A stretch of DNA of 64,000 bases from Amycolatopsis sp. EV170708-02-1 (GCF_022479115.1 NZ_CP092497.1:6696001-6760000); one strand, 5' to 3'; numbered from the stretch's first letter, positions 42,819 to 52,562 are shown. The notes: generated from the sequence alone by a model not told the origin. Numbers and translations: made by a program.

Positions 42819-43580
42819 CTACTGCGCTCCGGTGGCGCTCTCCCGTGCACGCCTCTCCACCAGGGGCAGCGACCGCAACTGGCGCTCCAGATGCCACTGC
42901 AGATGCGCCGCGACCAGGCCGGACGCGTCCCGCCGCGGCACCGGCAGCGACGCCTCGGCCACCGGCCACTCGCCGTGCAGGAGCGCCGCGAGCAGTGTCA
43001 GCACCTCTGGGGACGGGTGGACACAGCCGGGAACCCGGCAATCCGGGCACATCGACCCGCCGGCGGACACGCTGAACGCCTTGTGCGGCCCGGGCAGGCC
43101 GCAGCGGGCGCATTCGGTGATCGCGGGCGCCCAGCCGGCGTAGGCCATGGCCCGCAGGAAGAAGGCGTCGAGGATGAGGGAACTGTCCCGTTCGCCGCCC
43201 GCCAGCGCCCGTAGCGCGCCGACGACGAGCATGTAGAGCTTGAGCACCGGCTCGCCTTCTTCGGCGGACAACCGGTCCGCGGTCTCGGCGATGGCGCTCG
43301 CGGCGGTGTAGCGCTGGTAGTCGGCCACCAGCGGCAGCGCGAAGGCGTCGACCGTCTCGACCTGGGTGATCACGTCGAGGGAGCGGCCGGTGTAGAACTG
43401 GACGTCGACGTGCCCGAACGGCTCCAGGCGCGCCCCGAAGCGCGATGACGTCCGACGCACGCCCTTCGCGACCGCACGGACCTTGCCGTGCCGCCGCGTG
43501 AGCAAGGTGACGATCCGGTCGGCCTCACCCAGCTTGTGCGTCCGCAACACCACTCCGGTGTCGCGATAGAGGTTCACCAC
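42819..43580 (-). CDS. recO: DNA repair protein RecO
   Basis: The product is 253 residues from one of two consecutive GTG codons (43580 or 43577). The OB-fold starts [20 protein letters not shown], with [20 protein letters not shown]. The middle helical domain includes [18 protein letters not shown]. The zinc knuckle is CARCGLPGP...CPDCRVPGC. RecO loads RecA in the RecF pathway and anneals single strands. The recO-uppS order matches mycobacteria. Confidence 0.97.
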   Translation of the reverse strand: MVNLYRDTGVVLRTHKLGEADRIVTLLTRRHGKVRAVAKGVRRTSSRFGARLEPFGHVDVQFYTGRSLDVITQVETVDAFALPLVADYQRYTAASAIAETADRLSAEEGEPVLKLYMLVVGALRALAGGERDSSLILDAFFLRAMAYAGWAPAITECARCGLPGPHKAFSVSAGGSMCPDCRVPGCVHPSPEVLTLLAALLHGEWPVAEASLPVPRRDASGLVAAHLQWHLERQLRSLPLVERRARESATGAQ

Positions 43581-43629
43581 CCCGACATCGTCCCACCCGG
43601 GACCGACATCGGGGTGGTGTGCCCCGGAA

Positions 43630-44061
43630 TCAGCAGTAGCGGCCGTAGCAGCTCGGCACCGACGAGGCCGCGACGATCGAGATGATGATCATCACGATGG
43701 CGAACACGCAGCCGAGGCCACCGATGATCGAGGCGATCATGCACATGGTCCTCGTGGACCTCGACGCGTCCGCGGCGGCGGCGTAGTTGCCCTGCATCTT
43801 GTAGGTGTTGACCTCGTTGGACTTCATGATCGCGAAGATCGCGATGATCCAGCAGAGGAAGATGCAGCCGATCGCCCAGCCCTTGTAATCCTTGATGGCG
43901 TTGATGTCGCCGCCGCCACCGGGCATGCCGCCCGGCGCGCCGTAAGGGGAAGGCTGGCCGTACGGGGCCGGCTGGCCGTAGGGGGCGGGCATGCCACCGG
44001 ACGGCGGACCATAGCCAGGCTGCTGTCCGTAGGGCTGCTGCTGGCCGTAGGGGTTGGTCAT
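43630..44061 (-). CDS. CD225/dispanin-family membrane protein A
   Basis: The product is 143 residues. A PYGQP-rich, disordered N-terminus (MTNPYGQQQPYGQQPGYGPP) leads to the CD225 domain: first intramembrane helix GWAIGCIFLCWIIAIFAIM, the SNEVNTYKMQGNYAAAADAS loop and a second helix IGGLGCVFAIVMIIISIV. It shares near-identical DNA with the next gene across the CD225 core, a recent tandem duplication. CD225 proteins (IFITM relatives) alter membrane curvature; the bacterial role is unknown. Confidence 0.9.
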   Translation of the reverse strand: MTNPYGQQQPYGQQPGYGPPSGGMPAPYGQPAPYGQPSPYGAPGGMPGGGGDINAIKDYKGWAIGCIFLCWIIAIFAIMKSNEVNTYKMQGNYAAAADASRSTRTMCMIASIIGGLGCVFAIVMIIISIVAASSVPSCYGRYC

Positions 44062-44099
44062 GAAAGTGGTCCTCGTTGTTCTTTCGGCTACGGGTCGGG

Positions 44100-44573
44100 C
44101 TAGATGCTCGCGGCGACCAGGACGATCCAGAGAATGGAGAACAGGCAGCCGACACCGCCGATGATCGAGGCGATCATGCACATGGTCTTCGTCGACTTCG
44201 ACGCGTCCGCGGCGGCGGCGTAGTTGCCCTGCATCTTGTAGGTGTTGACCTCGTTGGACTTCATGATCGCGAAGATCGCGATGATCCAGCAGAGGAAGAT
44301 GCAGCCGATCGCCCAGCCCTTGTAGTCCGGGATCGAGTTGATGTCACCGCCGCCACCGGGCATGCCGCCCGGCGCGCCATACGGCGCGGGCTGACCGTAC
44401 GGCGCGGGCTGGCCGTAGGGCGCCGGCTGGCCGTACGGCATCGGGTTCGGCCCGGAGGGCTGGCCGTACGGCGCGGGCGTGGCGCCGGACGGGGGTCCGT
44501 ATCCGGGCTGAGGCTGCTGGCCATAGGGCGGTTGCTGGCCGGGGCCGGGCTGCTGGCCGTACGGGTTCGTCAT
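44100..44573 (-). CDS. CD225/dispanin-family membrane protein B
   Basis: The product is 157 residues, a tandem duplicate of protein A. The N-terminus is a longer series of PYGQPA repeats; the core again reads DYKGWAIGCIFLCWIIAIFA and KSNEVNTYKMQGNYAAAADA. The second helix ends differently (IGGVGCLFSILWIVLVAA). The Gln/Pro/Tyr repeats resemble membrane-tethered low-complexity tails. It starts 57 bases after the RDD-protein stop. Confidence 0.9.
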   Translation of the reverse strand: MTNPYGQQPGPGQQPPYGQQPQPGYGPPSGATPAPYGQPSGPNPMPYGQPAPYGQPAPYGQPAPYGAPGGMPGGGGDINSIPDYKGWAIGCIFLCWIIAIFAIMKSNEVNTYKMQGNYAAAADASKSTKTMCMIASIIGGVGCLFSILWIVLVAASI

Positions 44574-44629
44574 CGGGGTTCCCCACTTTTGTCGCATTTG
44601 CCGGCGGGTGGATCCCGCCGGTTTTTTCC

Positions 44630-45913
44630 TTACTGTTGCGGTGTTCCAGGCCCGTTCGGCCCATCCGCTCCGGGCAGCTGCTGCCTCAGCTGTTCCGGGG
44701 TGATCTTCTGCGTCGGCTCGGCTTCGTCGAACCCTGACGGTGCCTGCTGAGGCTGCTGCCCCGGGCGAAGGACCTGAGTCGGCTCGGCCTCACCCAGGGC
44801 CGGCCCAGGCTGGGACTCCGGTGACGGCGCCGCGGTTCCCTGCGCCTGCTGCCCGAACGGCTGCGGCGGCTGGGGCTGCTGCGGCGCGCCGAACGGCTGC
44901 TGCTGCGGCTGCTGCCCGAAGGGCGAGGGCTGGGCCGGGAACGGCGATGACGGCGGCGGCGCGGGGAATCCCGGCGACTGGCCGAACGGCGCCGACGCGG
45001 GCGCGGCGTCGGCCTCGCCCGGCACGACGACGGTGCTGAGGATCTTGTCGGCGAACGTCTGCTTCTTCTCGTCCCACAGCGGCCAGAGGTAACCGAGGCC
45101 GCAGACCCAGCCGTCCAGGTTGTGGCACAGATCCCGGACGAAGGCCATCAGCGGGCCGATCGGCTGGCCGTCGCTCTCGCGGACGAGCTTGATCTTCAGG
45201 ATCTTCTTGCCGAGCGACTGGCCGGTGGTGCCCATCTTGATCCACCGGTTGTAGACGGTCCAAGCGAAGCCCGCGAGGTAACCGAGACCGGCGATGAACA
45301 GGCCGAGTGTGTCCGGCCCCGCCGCCGAGATGATCGCGCCGATGATCGGCAGCACGACGATCGGGCCGAAGTCGATGAGCGTCGCGCCCGCGCGCAGGCC
45401 CCAGTGGGCGTAGTCGGTCTGCGGACCGAACTGGGAGGCCTGGCCCTGCTGGCCGAACGGCGAAGGCTGTCCCGGCTGCTGCCCGAACGCGGATTGCGGC
45501 TGCGCACCGAACGGCTGGCTCGGCTGCTGGCCGAAAGGAGAGGGCGGCTCGCTCTGCTGCGGCTGCTGCCCGAACGGCGAAGGCTGGTCACCCTGCGGCG
45601 GGGACTGCTGCTGACCGAACGGCGAAGGCTGCGCGCTCTGCTGTTGCCCGAACGGCGAAGACGGCTCGCCCTGCTGCGGCTGCGAAGGCTGCTGACCGAA
45701 CGGCGAAGGCTGGTTTCCCGGGGCCTGCTGTCCGAACGGCGAAGGCTGGTCCCCCGCCACCGGCTGCTGAGGCTGTTGCCCGAACGGCGAGGGCTGTTCT
45801 CCCGACGGCTGCTGTCCGAACGGCGATTGCGGCTGCGGTGACTGCTGCCGCCCGTCCCCGGATCCGGGCGGCGGCTGCTGTCCCGGCGGCTGCTGGCCGT
45901 AGGGAGTGGTCAT
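44630..45913 (-). CDS. RDD-domain membrane protein with SPFGQQ repeats
   Basis: The product is 427 residues. The first 170 residues are low complexity, with about a dozen SPFGQQ-type repeats. The RDD domain follows (WGLRAGATLIDFGPIVVLPI with the Arg and Asp that name it, then GTTGQSLGKKILKIKLVRES). A second low-complexity tail has two EAEPTQ motifs spaced about 25 residues apart; Thr-Gln in this setting resembles phospho-threonine sites bound by FHA domains (inference). It lies in the CD225 cluster. Confidence 0.9.
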   Translation of the reverse strand: MTTPYGQQPPGQQPPPGSGDGRQQSPQPQSPFGQQPSGEQPSPFGQQPQQPVAGDQPSPFGQQAPGNQPSPFGQQPSQPQQGEPSSPFGQQQSAQPSPFGQQQSPPQGDQPSPFGQQPQQSEPPSPFGQQPSQPFGAQPQSAFGQQPGQPSPFGQQGQASQFGPQTDYAHWGLRAGATLIDFGPIVVLPIIGAIISAAGPDTLGLFIAGLGYLAGFAWTVYNRWIKMGTTGQSLGKKILKIKLVRESDGQPIGPLMAFVRDLCHNLDGWVCGLGYLWPLWDEKKQTFADKILSTVVVPGEADAAPASAPFGQSPGFPAPPPSSPFPAQPSPFGQQPQQQPFGAPQQPQPPQPFGQQAQGTAAPSPESQPGPALGEAEPTQVLRPGQQPQQAPSGFDEAEPTQKITPEQLRQQLPGADGPNGPGTPQQ

Positions 45914-46033
45914 CGAAATCCCCTCGCTGGTTGCGGCGACCCGGGCTGAATGTACGGCATGGGTACACACCGAGCAGACCGGTGCGCGGGAGCGTACTCG
46001 GTACCACCGACGATCCGGGCCTCGGCCCGGCAC

Positions 46034-46486
46034 TCACACGTAGAGCGAGGTGAACGGGGCGAAAGGCAGGTTACGGATGACGAACCAGACGACGAACACG
46101 ACACCGAACGCGAGCGGCGTCCAGCGCCAGTGCAGCCAGCTGTTCACCGCGCGGCCGCGGAGCCTGCCGACCGCCCAGGCGACGGTGCTCCAGACGAGCA
46201 GCAGAAGGACCACAAAGGACACCGCGTTGTAGTGCAGTGCGGCGGGGATGTCCCCGTGCAGCGCGCTGTAGACCATGCGCATGCCGCCGCAGCCGGGACA
46301 GGCGATGCCCAGCAATGTCTTGGTGGGACAGACCGGAAGCGGCCCGCCCGGAGTGGTGGGATCACCCAGCCAGAGGACGACGCAGCCGAGGCCCGCCCCG
46401 GCCGCGATGGCGAGGGGCGGCCCCAGCGCGCGGGCCTTCGCCTTGAACCCGCGCGCCGGGAATCCCGTGTAGACGGACGACGTCAC
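46034..46486 (-). CDS. DUF2752 membrane protein
   Basis: The product is 150 residues from GTG 46486, which overlaps the stop of the CD225 gene upstream (GTGA), so the two are co-translated. The DUF2752 signature is complete: CPTKTLLGIACPGCGGMRMV followed by YSALHGDIPAALHYN. Three to four membrane helices are present. DUF2752 proteins often accompany CD225 genes in actinobacteria; their role is unknown. Confidence 0.9.
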   Translation of the reverse strand: MTSSVYTGFPARGFKAKARALGPPLAIAAGAGLGCVVLWLGDPTTPGGPLPVCPTKTLLGIACPGCGGMRMVYSALHGDIPAALHYNAVSFVVLLLLVWSTVAWAVGRLRGRAVNSWLHWRWTPLAFGVVFVVWFVIRNLPFAPFTSLYV

Positions 46487-46833
46487 GGCGTGAAGCTTCC
46501 CGCCGACGCGCCGATGATGACCATCACCACGATGAAGATGATGTACAGCAGGAAAAGACCGCCGGTGGCGATCGCTCCCCACATGGACCACTTCTTCGCG
46601 TCGTCGGCGGCCTTCTGGGCTTCGGCGTGGAAGCCCTGCGACCACAACGTCTGCACCTGGCTCGACTTCACGATCGCGACGATACCCAGCGGCAAGCAGC
46701 ACAACACCGTGCAGAGGATGGCCCACACCAGGTTGTTGTCCGGCGGGGGTCCGTAGTTCGGCATGCCGCCGTAGTACGGCTGCTGCGGCGGTGGCCCGCC
46801 GGGAGGCGGGTAGTTCGGGTACTGGTCGGTCAT
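46483..46833 (-). CDS. CD225/dispanin-family membrane protein C
   Basis: The product is 116 residues. A Pro/Tyr-rich tail (YPNYPPPGGPPPQQPYYGGM) precedes the CD225 domain NNLVWAILCTVLCCLPLGIV with the paired cysteines typical of this family, then VKSSQVQTLWSQGFHAEAQK and a second helix. It overlaps the DUF2752 gene by four bases. It belongs to a different CD225 subgroup from proteins A and B. Confidence 0.92.
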   Translation of the reverse strand: MTDQYPNYPPPGGPPPQQPYYGGMPNYGPPPDNNLVWAILCTVLCCLPLGIVAIVKSSQVQTLWSQGFHAEAQKAADDAKKWSMWGAIATGGLFLLYIIFIVVMVIIGASAGSFTP

Positions 46834-46858
46834 GAGGTCTCCCCCTCGAGCGCCGGGA

Positions 46859-47200
46859 TCAGCGGTAGTTGTTCACGTCCACCGAGGCCGCGAAGACGCC
46901 CAGGACGACGACGAGGACAACGTACAGAACGATGAGGACGCCACCGACGATCGCCGCGATGATCGACCACTTCTTGGCGGCGTCGGCCGCTTCCTGCGCC
47001 GCGGCGGGCTGGCCCTGCGCCCAGAGGGTGTTCACCTGGTTCGCCTTGACGATGGCGACGATACCGAAGGGCAGGCAGCACAGGATCGTGGTGAGGATGG
47101 CCCACACCAGGTTGTTGTTGGGCGGCGGGCCGGGGTTGTTGAAGCCGCCACCGCCCTGAGGGTCGCCGGAGTAGTTGGGCAGGCCCTGGTTGTCGGTCAT
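46859..47200 (-). CDS. CD225/dispanin-family membrane protein D
   Basis: The product is 113 residues, a close relative of protein C: NNLVWAILTTILCCLPFGIV, VKANQVNTLWAQGQPAAAQE and a C-terminal helix VGGVLIVLYVVLVVVLGVFA. It is the first gene of a run (D, C, DUF2752), with 25 bases between D and C. Four CD225 genes within 3.6 kb is unusual. Confidence 0.92.
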   Translation of the reverse strand: MTDNQGLPNYSGDPQGGGGFNNPGPPPNNNLVWAILTTILCCLPFGIVAIVKANQVNTLWAQGQPAAAQEAADAAKKWSIIAAIVGGVLIVLYVVLVVVLGVFAASVDVNNYR

Positions 47201-47356
47201 TTACCGCTTTCCCTTCACGAATGAGATGTGGAACTCCGACCCGGGCGCGCCGCCCGATCAGCGATCCCCGGAGTCAAGGGTTGAGACTCTAAGGTCACCC
47301 GTCCGGTTCCACATCATCAACCGGTCTCCGCGACCGAATCGAGACATTCCGTTCAG

Positions 47357-48256
47357 TCAGAAGCCCAGCCGTCGCAACTGACGGGGGTCGCGCTGCCACT
47401 CTTTGGCGACCTTGATGTGCAGGTCGAGGTACACCTTCGAACCGAGAAGGCCCTCGATCTGCTGCCGGGCGCGCGCGCCGACGTCCTTGAGCCGCTCACC
47501 CTTGTGCCCGAGGATGATGCCCTTCTGGCTCGGCCGTTCCACATAGAGGAACGCGTGCACGTCGATCATGTCGTCTCTGCCCTCGTGGGGCAGCATCTCC
47601 TCGACGGTGACGGCGATCGAGTGCGGGAGTTCGTCCCGGACCCCCTCCAGTGCCGCCTCGCGGATCAGCTCGGCGACCAGGGTCTGTTCCGGCTCGTCGG
47701 TGAGTTCACCGCCCGGATACAGCTGCGGCCCCTCGGGAAGGTGGCGCACCAACAGGTCCGAGAGCGCGCCGACCTGGAAACCGTCCACAGCGGACACCGG
47801 GATCAGCTCGGCGAACTCCATGACCTCCTGCAGGGCGAGCAGCTGCTCGGCGACCTGTTCGGGTTTCACGAGATCCGTCTTGGTGACGACGCCGATCACG
47901 GGGGTCCGTTTGGCGATCTTCTTGAGTTCGGCGGCGATGAACCGGTCACCGGGACCGACTTTTTCGTTGGCGGGCACGCAAAGCCCGACAACGTCCACTT
48001 CGGACCAGGTCGAATGGACGATGTCGTTCAGCCGCTCGCCGAGCAGGGTCCTCGGGCGGTGCAGCCCCGGTGTGTCGATGATCACCAGCTGCGCGTCGTC
48101 ACGGTGGACGATGCCGCGGATGGCGTGCCGGGTGGTCTGCGGTTTGCTGGAGGTGATCGCCACCTTGCTGCCGACGAGCGCGTTGGTCAGCGTCGACTTG
48201 CCCGCGTTGGGCCGCCCGACGAAGCAGGCGAATCCGGAACGATGCGGCTCGGCCAT
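47357..48256 (-). CDS. era: GTPase Era
   Basis: The product is 299 residues. G motifs: GRPNAGKSTLTNALVG (G1), TTRHAIRG (G2), IIDTPGLHRP (G3) and VVTKTDLV (G4). The C-terminal KH domain reads GIILGHKGERLKDVGARARQ. It is required for 16S rRNA maturation and 30S assembly. The ATG overlaps the preceding stop (TGATG), the last junction of the phoH-ybeY-CorC-era operon. Confidence 0.98.
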   Translation of the reverse strand: MAEPHRSGFACFVGRPNAGKSTLTNALVGSKVAITSSKPQTTRHAIRGIVHRDDAQLVIIDTPGLHRPRTLLGERLNDIVHSTWSEVDVVGLCVPANEKVGPGDRFIAAELKKIAKRTPVIGVVTKTDLVKPEQVAEQLLALQEVMEFAELIPVSAVDGFQVGALSDLLVRHLPEGPQLYPGGELTDEPEQTLVAELIREAALEGVRDELPHSIAVTVEEMLPHEGRDDMIDVHAFLYVERPSQKGIILGHKGERLKDVGARARQQIEGLLGSKVYLDLHIKVAKEWQRDPRQLRRLGF

Positions 48257-48582
48257 CAGCTCAGCACCTTGCCACTGGGATCCGCGAGATGGACCGGGGC
48301 GTCTTCGGCGATGTCCCGCACCGCCTGGAGCGAAGCGTCGTTCAGGACGGTGTCACCACTGACCACGACGGCGGCCTCGATTCCTTCGGCTCCGCTCGAA
48401 ACGGCGGCGGCGACGGCGGCCTGCAACGCGGTGAGCTTGAACGACGGCTGGTCGACGGTGCTCGCCGCGTAGGTGCGGCCGTCGGTGTCGCGGAGCGCGG
48501 CGCCTTCGGCGGCCTGGGTGCGGGCTCGCGCGGACCTGGCCAGGGTCACCAGCTTCTGGTCCTCGGCGTCCAGCTCAGGCAT
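48256..48582 (-). CDS. Cytidine-deaminase-like protein without the catalytic zinc motif
   Basis: The product is 108 residues. The pattern ([20 protein letters not shown] followed by [20 protein letters not shown]) follows the cytidine deaminase fold. But the zinc-binding H/C-A-E and PCxxC motifs are absent, so it is probably not an active deaminase. A gene at this place between CorC and era is conserved in mycobacteria. It overlaps the CorC stop by 8 bases and couples to era (TGATG). It may be an accessory factor of that operon. Confidence 0.8.
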   Translation of the reverse strand: MPELDAEDQKLVTLARSARARTQAAEGAALRDTDGRTYAASTVDQPSFKLTALQAAVAAAVSSGAEGIEAAVVVSGDTVLNDASLQAVRDIAEDAPVHLADPSGKVLS

Positions 48583-49927
48583 GTTCGACACTCCTGTCAC
48601 TTTCATCGGGCTGCGGGACCCGGGTCCGGCGCCTGCCCTGGGCTGCGTCGGTCACCGCGTCCGCGTCGGCGGGGTGGACGACCACCGTGGTGATCCGCAT
48701 CCGCCCGCGCCGGTCCTTACCGCCTTCGGCGAACAGCCGAAGTCCGGCGACCTCGGCTTCGGCCCCCGGCAGCGGGACCCTACCCAGTCGCTCGGCGAGC
48801 AGCCCGCCCACGGTCTCCACGTCGTGGTCTTCGAGGTCGATCCCGAACAGTTCGCCCAGGTCGTCGATCGAGAGCCGGGACGAGACGCGGACCGCGCCGT
48901 TTTCGAGTTCTTCGACCTCGGGGCGTTCGTCGGTGTCGGATTCGTCGGTGATCTCGCCGACGATCTCCTCGAGGATGTCCTCGATGGTGAGCAGGCCGGC
49001 GGTGCCGCCGTATTCGTCGACGGCGATCGCCATGTGGTTGTGCGAAAGCTGCATCTCCTTGAGCAGGTCGTCGAGCCGTTTGGAGTCCGGCACGAAACTC
49101 GCCGGGTTCATCAGCTCCTCGACCTGCCGCTGCGAGCCGCCCTCGGCCATGTACGCGGGCATGAGGTCCTTGATGTTCACCACGCCCACCACGTCGTCGA
49201 CGGAGTCGCCGATCACCGGCAGCCGGGTGAACCCGGTGCGCAGGGCCAGCGCGAGCGCCTGCCGCACGGTCTTGTCGTGCTCGATCCAGACGATCTCCGT
49301 GCGCGGCACCATGACCTCGCGCGCGACGGTGTCGCCGAGCTCGAACACCGAGTGGATCATCTCGCGTTCGGATTCCTCGACGACGCCGCGCTCCTGGGCG
49401 AGGTCGACCAGCTCACGCAGTTCGACTTCGGAGGTGAACGGGCCCTCGCGGAAGCCGCGGCCGGGGGTGATGGCGTTACCGAGGACGATCAGCAGCCTGC
49501 TGAGCGGCCCGAGGATCGACCCGAGGACGCGGACGGGGCCCGCGACGACGAGGCCGATCCGGTACGGGTGCTGGCGGCCGAGGGTGCGCGGGCCGACCCC
49601 GATGAGCACGTAGCTCACCACGACCATCACGCCCGCGGCTACGACGATCGCGAGCCACAACGGCTCGATCCAGCCGAGGATGTCGACGGTGACCAGCACG
49701 GTGGCGGTCAGCTCGCAGGTCATCCGCAGCAGCAGGATCAGGTTGATGTGGCGGCGGCGTTCGGCGATGACCAGCGACAGCTGGCGCGCGCCGGGGCGGC
49801 CGAGCCGGACGAGGCCGTCGGCGCGGGCCTTGGAGACCGTGCTGACCGCGGCGTCGGCGGCCGCGAACACCCCGGCGAGCAGGATCAGCGCGATGGCGAT
49901 GACCAGCAGGGCCGTGGGACTACCCAT
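48575..49927 (-). CDS. Hemolysin/CorC-family CBS-domain membrane protein
   Basis: The product is 450 residues from ATG 49927. The N-terminal DUF21 domain has four membrane helices ([40 protein letters not shown]). Two CBS domains follow ([40 protein letters not shown]), then the CorC/HlyC transporter-associated domain with [16 protein letters not shown]. The family is linked to magnesium or cobalt efflux. It is part of the phoH-ybeY-era operon. Confidence 0.95.
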   Translation of the reverse strand: MGSPTALLVIAIALILLAGVFAAADAAVSTVSKARADGLVRLGRPGARQLSLVIAERRRHINLILLLRMTCELTATVLVTVDILGWIEPLWLAIVVAAGVMVVVSYVLIGVGPRTLGRQHPYRIGLVVAGPVRVLGSILGPLSRLLIVLGNAITPGRGFREGPFTSEVELRELVDLAQERGVVEESEREMIHSVFELGDTVAREVMVPRTEIVWIEHDKTVRQALALALRTGFTRLPVIGDSVDDVVGVVNIKDLMPAYMAEGGSQRQVEELMNPASFVPDSKRLDDLLKEMQLSHNHMAIAVDEYGGTAGLLTIEDILEEIVGEITDESDTDERPEVEELENGAVRVSSRLSIDDLGELFGIDLEDHDVETVGGLLAERLGRVPLPGAEAEVAGLRLFAEGGKDRRGRMRITTVVVHPADADAVTDAAQGRRRTRVPQPDESDRSVEHA

Positions 49928-49937
49928 GTCCGCGAAC

Positions 49938-50492
49938 CTAGGCGGGGGGTTCTTCGGCGGGCGCGGCGTCGAGGCCGGCGGTGCCGAGGAGCCTGTCGTC
50001 CGCGGAGCGCTGCGCGTCGCGCTTGTTGTGCGCGGCCACGGCGGCCTGGAACTCGCCGAGGATCCGCTTCTGCAGGCCGAACATCTCGCGTTCCTCGGCG
50101 GGTTCGGCGTGGTCGTAGCCGAGCAGGTGCAGCACGCCGTGCGTGGTGAGCAGGTGCAGCTCGTCCATCAGCGCGTGACCGGCCGTCTTGGCCTGGTCCT
50201 TCGCGAACGCCGGGCACAGCACGATGTCGCCGAGCAGCGCGGGCGAGGCGTCGGGCGCGTCGGGGCGGCGCGACGAGTCGAGCTCGTCCATCGGGAAGGC
50301 CATCACGTCGGTGGGACCGGGCAGGTCCATCCACCGCTCGTGCAGATCCTCCATCACCTCGAGGGTGACGAGCAGGATGGACAGCTCGGCGAGCGGGCTG
50401 ACCTCCATCTTGTCGAGCGCGAAACGGGCGGCCGACACGATCGAGGTCTCGTCGACGTTCACGCCCGATTCATTGGCGATCTCGATGCTCAT
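49938..50492 (-). CDS. ybeY: Endoribonuclease YbeY
   Basis: The product is 184 residues from ATG 50492, which overlaps the phoH stop (ATGA). The zinc-binding triad is complete in [20 protein letters not shown], and [13 protein letters not shown] is the second family motif. It takes part in 16S rRNA 3'-end maturation and ribosome quality control. The C-terminal extension of about 30 residues (AAPAEEPPA end) is typical of actinobacteria. Confidence 0.97.
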   Translation of the reverse strand: MSIEIANESGVNVDETSIVSAARFALDKMEVSPLAELSILLVTLEVMEDLHERWMDLPGPTDVMAFPMDELDSSRRPDAPDASPALLGDIVLCPAFAKDQAKTAGHALMDELHLLTTHGVLHLLGYDHAEPAEEREMFGLQKRILGEFQAAVAAHNKRDAQRSADDRLLGTAGLDAAPAEEPPA

Positions 50493-51574
50493 GAACGGCG
50501 TTGCCCTTTCCAACCGCTGCCCTGGTCCTTGCTGTCCTGCAGCGCCTGCCACTTCTCGTACGCGTCGACGATGTCGCCGACGAGCTTGTGCCGCACCACG
50601 TCCTGGCTGGTGAGCTGGGCGAAGTGCAGGTCCTCGACGCCGTCGAGGATGTCGCGGACCACCCGCAGGCCGCTCTTCTGGCCGTTGGGGAGGTCGACCT
50701 GCGTGACGTCGCCGGTGACGACGATCTTGGCGCCGAACCCGAGCCGGGTGAGGAACATCTTCATCTGTTCCGGCGTGGTGTTCTGCGCTTCGTCGAGGAT
50801 GATGAAGGCGTCGTTGAGGGTGCGGCCGCGCATGTACGCCAGCGGCGCGATCTCGATGGTGCCCGCCTGCATCAGCCGCGGGATCGACTCGGGCTCGACC
50901 ATGTCGTGCAGCGCGTCGTACAGCGGGCGCAGGTACGGGTCGATCTTCTCGTTGAGCGTGCCCGGCAGGTAGCCGAGGCGCTCGCCGGCTTCGACCGCGG
51001 GGCGGGTCAGCACGATGCGGGTGACCTGCTTCGCCTGCAGCGCCTGGACGGCCTTGGCCATGGCGAGGTACGTCTTGCCGGTACCGGCGGGGCCGATGCC
51101 GAAGACGATCGTGTGCTTGTCGATGGCGTCGACGTAGCGCTTCTGGTTGAGCGTCTTGGGCCGGATCGTCTTGCCGCGCCGGGAGATGATGTTCATGCTC
51201 AGCACTTCGGCCGGTGACTCGTGGTCACCGGTGGAGAGCATGCCGACGGTGCGGCGGACGGTGGCCGGGTCGACCTGCTGGCCGCGGCCGGCGAGCGTCA
51301 CGAGTTCGGCGAAGACACGTTCGGCGAAGGCGACGTCGGCGGGGGCTCCGGTCAAGGTGACCTCGTTGCCCCGGACGTGGACGTCGGCGGCGAGGAGTTC
51401 TTCGGCGACCCGGAGGTTTTCGTCCCTCGAGCCGAGCAGGCTGAGCGCGGCGGCGTCGGGGATGGGGAATCGGGACTGGGCCGCCTCGGTGATCGCGGCG
51501 TCGTCGGTCTTCGTCGGGGTGACGTCCGCGGGAACGTCGGGTCGGGCGGCTTCACCCGGTACGGTTCCGGCCAC
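50489..51574 (-). CDS. phoH: PhoH-like ATPase
   Basis: The product is 361 residues from GTG 51574. A KH-like N-terminal domain ([20 protein letters not shown]) precedes the ATPase with Walker A GPAGTGKT, Walker [10 protein letters not shown] and the PhoH-specific [20 protein letters not shown]. The family is an RNA helicase/NTPase linked to YbeY in ribosome metabolism. A downstream ATGA overlap joins it to ybeY. The gap of 114 bases to the HIT gene upstream contains no gene. Confidence 0.96.
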   Translation of the reverse strand: MAGTVPGEAARPDVPADVTPTKTDDAAITEAAQSRFPIPDAAALSLLGSRDENLRVAEELLAADVHVRGNEVTLTGAPADVAFAERVFAELVTLAGRGQQVDPATVRRTVGMLSTGDHESPAEVLSMNIISRRGKTIRPKTLNQKRYVDAIDKHTIVFGIGPAGTGKTYLAMAKAVQALQAKQVTRIVLTRPAVEAGERLGYLPGTLNEKIDPYLRPLYDALHDMVEPESIPRLMQAGTIEIAPLAYMRGRTLNDAFIILDEAQNTTPEQMKMFLTRLGFGAKIVVTGDVTQVDLPNGQKSGLRVVRDILDGVEDLHFAQLTSQDVVRHKLVGDIVDAYEKWQALQDSKDQGSGWKGQRRS

Positions 51575-51688
51575 GTGGCCTCGGGCCTACTTCCTGCGCT
51601 TACGCTGCGATTTTCAACGACAGTGACGAGTTCGATGTTACTGGTTGCGGGTGGCGGCACGCAGTCCGGTTTCCGCAGGCCGCGCGCT

Positions 51689-52039
51689 TCAGCGCCCGAA
51701 ATGCCCCAGCTGCTCGCCGCCGAGCACGTGCGCGTGCACGTGGAAGACGGTCTGCCCGGCGTCACCGTCGGTGTTGAACACCACCCGGTAACCGGACTCG
51801 GCGATCCCCTCGATCTCCGCGACCTTACGGGCCGTCGAGGCCACATCGGCGAGGAGCTGCGGGTCCCCCGAGGCCAATTCGGCCAGATTGCGGTACTGCT
51901 TCTTCGGCACCACGAGCACATGCACCCGCGCTTGCGGCGCTATGTCCCGGAACGCATACGTCGTCGCGTCCTCGTACACCTTGTCGGAGGGGATCTCCCC
52001 CGCGATGATCCGCTCGAACAACGTCTCCGCGTCACTCAT
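51689..52039 (-). CDS. HIT-family (HINT-like) nucleotide hydrolase
   Basis: The product is 116 residues from ATG 52039. The histidine triad is HVHAHVLGG, preceded by FNTDGDAGQTVF; the N-terminus carries ETLFERIIAGEIPSDKVYED. HINT enzymes hydrolyse AMP-linked phosphoramidates. It is the first gene after a long non-coding gap and is followed by phoH. Confidence 0.96.
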   Translation of the reverse strand: MSDAETLFERIIAGEIPSDKVYEDATTYAFRDIAPQARVHVLVVPKKQYRNLAELASGDPQLLADVASTARKVAEIEGIAESGYRVVFNTDGDAGQTVFHVHAHVLGGEQLGHFGR

Positions 52040-52562
52040 CCCCCACCCTATCGCCCACCCGGCCCACCCCTCGCTACGCGCTTCTCTCACCAGGCAAGGG
52101 GCCCGTTCGCGAAGACCACCCGCCACCCCGCCACGAGAGCCCCACGCGGACGGGGCGAAGGGAACTTTCGCCGCGTCGCATGCGAGGAAAGTCCCCTTCG
52201 CCCTAACCCGAAACGCCACTCACGACCACCCCGGCCGTCGACCTCACCGTGGGGCCGAGGGCTCGGCCCCGGGTCAACACGCGGAACCGCGCCGCGGCGC
52301 GAATTCGGGGCGCGGCAAGGAGCGAAGCGCTTTGCGAAGGCCGGAAATGAAGATGCCGCGGCGCGGTGGGCCCTGGGGGTCGGCCCACCGCCGCCGCGGC
52401 TCCGCCGGACCGAGGGGGGAGGTGCCCGGCGGGGATTCACGCGCGCGACTGGGCTTCATCCCCAGTGGCGCGCCGAAACCGTGTGTTGCGCGTCAGTTAA
52501 CGAGAGTAACGGCTGTTTGCGTGATCGCGCCATAACTCGCCGCAAATTAGTGGGGTGTTTTT
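52040..52562. other. 523-base intergenic region between rsmE and HIT gene
   Basis: No frame in this gap has a convincing start, ribosome-binding site or family. A strong hairpin is at 52153-52203 (arms GGGCGAAGGGAACTTTC and GAAAGTCCCCTTCGCCC, one mismatch), of the same type as 19546 and 63179. The part next to rsmE (52497-52562) is unusually AT-rich for this genome and has GTTAACGAGAGTAAC and a T-run (GGTGTTTTTTCAC). It could hold the rsmE terminator or a small RNA; the evidence is only compositional. Confidence 0.5.

Noticed and set aside
52087..52535. Several 60-215-residue frames in the rsmE-HIT gap
   Set aside because: All are open only because of GC content, overlap a hairpin, and lack start signals and recognisable domains.
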